From NCBI RefSeq assembly GCF_002917095.1, contig NZ_PQGA01000032.1, positions 1 to 49,797 on the forward strand: DNA of 49,797 nucleotides, in the 5' to 3' direction. A model generated the notes under the pieces. The model did not search any database. It saw only the letters and a program-made list of their open reading frames with translations, and had not been told where the DNA came from. A program made the position numbers and the translations under genes. Of the stretch, positions 48,084 through 49,797 are shown one piece after another (position 1 is the first letter of the stretch; every line of letters begins with the position of its first letter). Source of the stretch: Paraburkholderia eburnea. GTDB taxonomy: Bacteria; Pseudomonadota; Gammaproteobacteria; Burkholderiales; Burkholderiaceae.

Positions 48084-48293
48084 TGAATATTTTGCGCTGG
48101 CGCAAAGGAATGCAGAGGGTGCGAGCAAGGCGGATATCGTGCCGCGTTGCGCTGTCCTTTGAGTATCGGTGAATCGCCGGGGCGGACTCCGGCGTGATCT
48201 CGCGTGATCTCTTCTGTCAGGCGGATGGAAGGTCGCTGCGCGGGCCATGGGGCACAATGGCCGCTTTGCCCGACTATCCGCGCACTCGACCGC

Positions 48294-49565
48294 ATGAAGA
48301 TTTCCTTTGCTACCACTGCGGCTGGCGCCGCGTTGCTCGTTTCGATCGGCGCATCCACGCCCGTTTTCGCCCAACAGCCCGCCCCGCAAGCTGCCGGGAC
48401 CCATTGGGTGACAAGCTGGGCGACGGCGCTCCAGTCCATTCCCCAGCGGGACGCGTTGCCGCCGCTCTATCGCGCGCCCGATGTCGCGGGCCGCACGGTT
48501 CGGCAGATCGTCTATCCGACGCTCGGCGGTGACGCTGCTCGCGTGCATATCAGCAATCTCTATGGGCGCGCGCCGCTCGTGATCGAAGCGATGGCGATTG
48601 CGCCTTCGGCGGGCGGCTCGGCGGTGAGTCAGGGGGAAAGCGTGCGCGTGACTTTCGGCGGTCGGGCTGCGGTGACGCTGGCGCCGGGCGCGGAACTCGA
48701 CAGCGACCCGATCCGTATCGGCCTGAAGCCAGGTGCGCCCTATGCGATCAGCAGCTATATGGGGGCCGAGCAGAAGCTGGTGGCCTGGCATCGCGTGGCA
48801 AGCCAGGTGAACTATGTTTCGCGACCGGGCGACCATGTCTCCGATCCGTCGATCGGCGCGTTTCCGGTGCGCTTCACGCAGTACGCCTGGGTGACGGGCC
48901 TCGCGGTCGAGGCGCCGGGTGCGCAGGCGGTCGCGGCAATCGGCGATTCCATTACGGACGGTATGCGCTCGTCGCTCAACCAGAATCGCCGCTGGCCCGA
49001 TGCGCTGGCGCGGCGTGTCGCACGCGAGCGGCCGAATCTGGCGGTGATCGATCTTGGTATCAGCGGCAACCGGCTGTTGAGCGATTCGCCGTGCTATGGA
49101 GAGGCGCTTGAGCGTCGTTTCCAGCGCGACGCGCTCGATCATGCGGGCGTGCGCACGGCGGTGCTGCTGATCGGCATCAACGACATCAACTTCCAGGCGA
49201 TGCCGCCGCGCTCGGGGCTCGACTGCGATTTCCCGCACACGCAGGTGAATGCGGACGATCTGATTGGCGGGTATCGACGCGTGATTGCGGCGGCGCATGC
49301 GCGTGGCGTGCGGCTGCTTGGCGCGACGATCACGCCGGCCGAACTGCCGCCTGAGCGCGAGGCGATTCGCACGAAGGTGAATCAGTGGATCCGCACGAGT
49401 GGGCAATTCGACGGAGTTGTGGACTTCGATGCCGCGCTGCGTGATCCCGCCGATCCGCTGCGTCTGCGTCGCGACTACGACAGCGGTGACCACATTCACC
49501 CGAGCGATGCGGGCTATGCGGCGATGGCGAACGCGATCCCGCTGGCGGCGATAGCGGGGAAGTAA
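48294..49565 (+). CDS. Exported SGNH/GDSL hydrolase
   Basis: A 423-residue secreted esterase-like protein. A signal peptide ends near VFA-QQ (about residues 24-28). The first half is beta-rich and of a type often found ahead of this catalytic domain; block I is AIGDSITDGMRSS with the nucleophilic Ser, block III is LLIGINDINFQ, and block V is SGDHIHPSDAGYAAMANAI with the Asp/His pair. Substrate is unknown, perhaps acylated or acetylated carbohydrate. The ATG at 48294 starts the signal peptide; an upstream ATG (48204) does not. A 9-bp inverted repeat lies 10 bp after the stop. Confidence 0.87.
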   Translation: MKISFATTAAGAALLVSIGASTPVFAQQPAPQAAGTHWVTSWATALQSIPQRDALPPLYRAPDVAGRTVRQIVYPTLGGDAARVHISNLYGRAPLVIEAMAIAPSAGGSAVSQGESVRVTFGGRAAVTLAPGAELDSDPIRIGLKPGAPYAISSYMGAEQKLVAWHRVASQVNYVSRPGDHVSDPSIGAFPVRFTQYAWVTGLAVEAPGAQAVAAIGDSITDGMRSSLNQNRRWPDALARRVARERPNLAVIDLGISGNRLLSDSPCYGEALERRFQRDALDHAGVRTAVLLIGINDINFQAMPPRSGLDCDFPHTQVNADDLIGGYRRVIAAAHARGVRLLGATITPAELPPEREAIRTKVNQWIRTSGQFDGVVDFDAALRDPADPLRLRRDYDSGDHIHPSDAGYAAMANAIPLAAIAGK

Positions 49566-49575
49566 GAAATACTTG

Positions 49576-49609
49576 CGCTACCCCCTTGCGCCGCGTCCTG
49601 GGTAGCGCT
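49576..49609 (+). terminator. Hairpin after the SGNH hydrolase gene
   Basis: GCGCTACCC (49576-49584) pairs with GGGTAGCGC (49601-49609) with a 16-base loop. No T-run follows, so termination is only probable. Confidence 0.45.
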
Positions 49610-49715
49610 AAGATTCGCCCCCTTCGCTGCCTGCGGTACTGACAGCGAAGCCTGCCGGGAGAAACGGCGGGTCGTTCGGGTGGCATCTTTCAAGCAGTAG
49701 CCTGAAAAAAAGATG

Positions 49716-49744
49716 TTGACGAAACGAAAAAGAGCCTTCATAAT
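49716..49744 (+). promoter_or_regulatory. Strong promoter, probably of an rRNA operon
   Basis: TTGACG (49716-49721), a 17-bp spacer and CATAAT (49739-49744) lie after an A-rich patch (49703-49713) like an UP element. The downstream leader starting CTCGTTTCTCTGCTGC is like those of rrn P1 promoters in Burkholderia relatives. The 16S gene itself would lie beyond the right edge; the call is by pattern recall only. Confidence 0.65.
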
Positions 49745-49797
49745 CTCGTTTCTCTGCTGCAGACGCAGCGACGCAGAAGCCGCCGGATGGTTGGAAT

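Noticed and set aside
1..49797. Mobile elements, prophage, CRISPR, tRNA or toxin-antitoxin loci
   Set aside because: No transposase, integrase or phage structural protein, no regularly spaced repeats, no tRNA-like arm sequences and no toxin gene were seen on either strand.

Overview
The window is a gene-dense, high-G+C chromosomal segment of a betaproteobacterium of the family Burkholderiaceae, most like Paraburkholderia or a close relative. This rests on the protein families and on gene order: folM-like, folB, ttcA, glmU, glmS in one direction; a five-gene phenylacetyl-CoA epoxidase operon (paaABCDE) with a nearby TetR gene of PaaR type; LpxO-type lipid A hydroxylase; a fused indolepyruvate oxidoreductase near hpd; and an rRNA-type promoter at the right edge. 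No insertion sequence, prophage, CRISPR array or tRNA gene was seen. Function calls come from recognised family motifs, not from database searches.

Layout. 1-5.8 kb: a TraB/GumN protein, a family 2 glycosyltransferase, the 5-oxoprolinase operon pxpB-pxpC-pxpA, and 5-formyl-THF cyclo-ligase. 5.8-14.9 kb: a lipoprotein soluble lytic transglycosylase, an NDUFA9-like epimerase, a glutathione transferase, cca, a DUF2905 protein, a MidA/NDUFAF7-like methyltransferase, then FolM-like reductase, FolB and TtcA. 15.0-20.0 kb: glmU and glmS (amino-sugar supply for envelope synthesis), a Sir2 deacylase and a CinA C-terminal domain protein. 20.0-20.4 kb: an A+T-rich gap with DnaA-box-like sequences. 20.4-31 kb: lpxO, an EamA transporter, small exported and conserved proteins, a Mut7-C protein, a 3-hydroxyisobutyrate-dehydrogenase-like enzyme, a degenerate receiver protein, a candidate small RNA, argC, a flavodoxin-like protein, a PEBP-family protein, a LuxR-type response regulator and pyrE.

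30.8-48 kb is richest in carbon metabolism: an aromatic-acid-type MFS transporter, the malic enzyme MaeB, the fused indolepyruvate ferredoxin oxidoreductase, 4-hydroxyphenylpyruvate dioxygenase with a divergent Lrp-type regulator, and the paa operon with paaR. Together they point to degradation of phenylalanine, tyrosine, tryptophan and phenylacetate; malic enzyme can supply pyruvate and NADPH from the C4 acids produced. An SGNH hydrolase and a probable rrn promoter close the window.

The most interesting non-coding signal is at 25.83-25.97 kb: a near-consensus promoter with a 17-bp spacer leads into about 60 nt holding two UGUCUCCUC motifs and a strong intrinsic terminator, with no gene between. 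I read it as a candidate small RNA with anti-Shine-Dalgarno loops. Other notable points are a receiver protein lacking its phosphorylation residues, a DUF1835 gene apparently co-transcribed with paaR, a palindromic operator inside the paaA promoter, a palindrome filling the spacer of the MFS promoter, and a leader hairpin that may hide the lpxO ribosome binding site.
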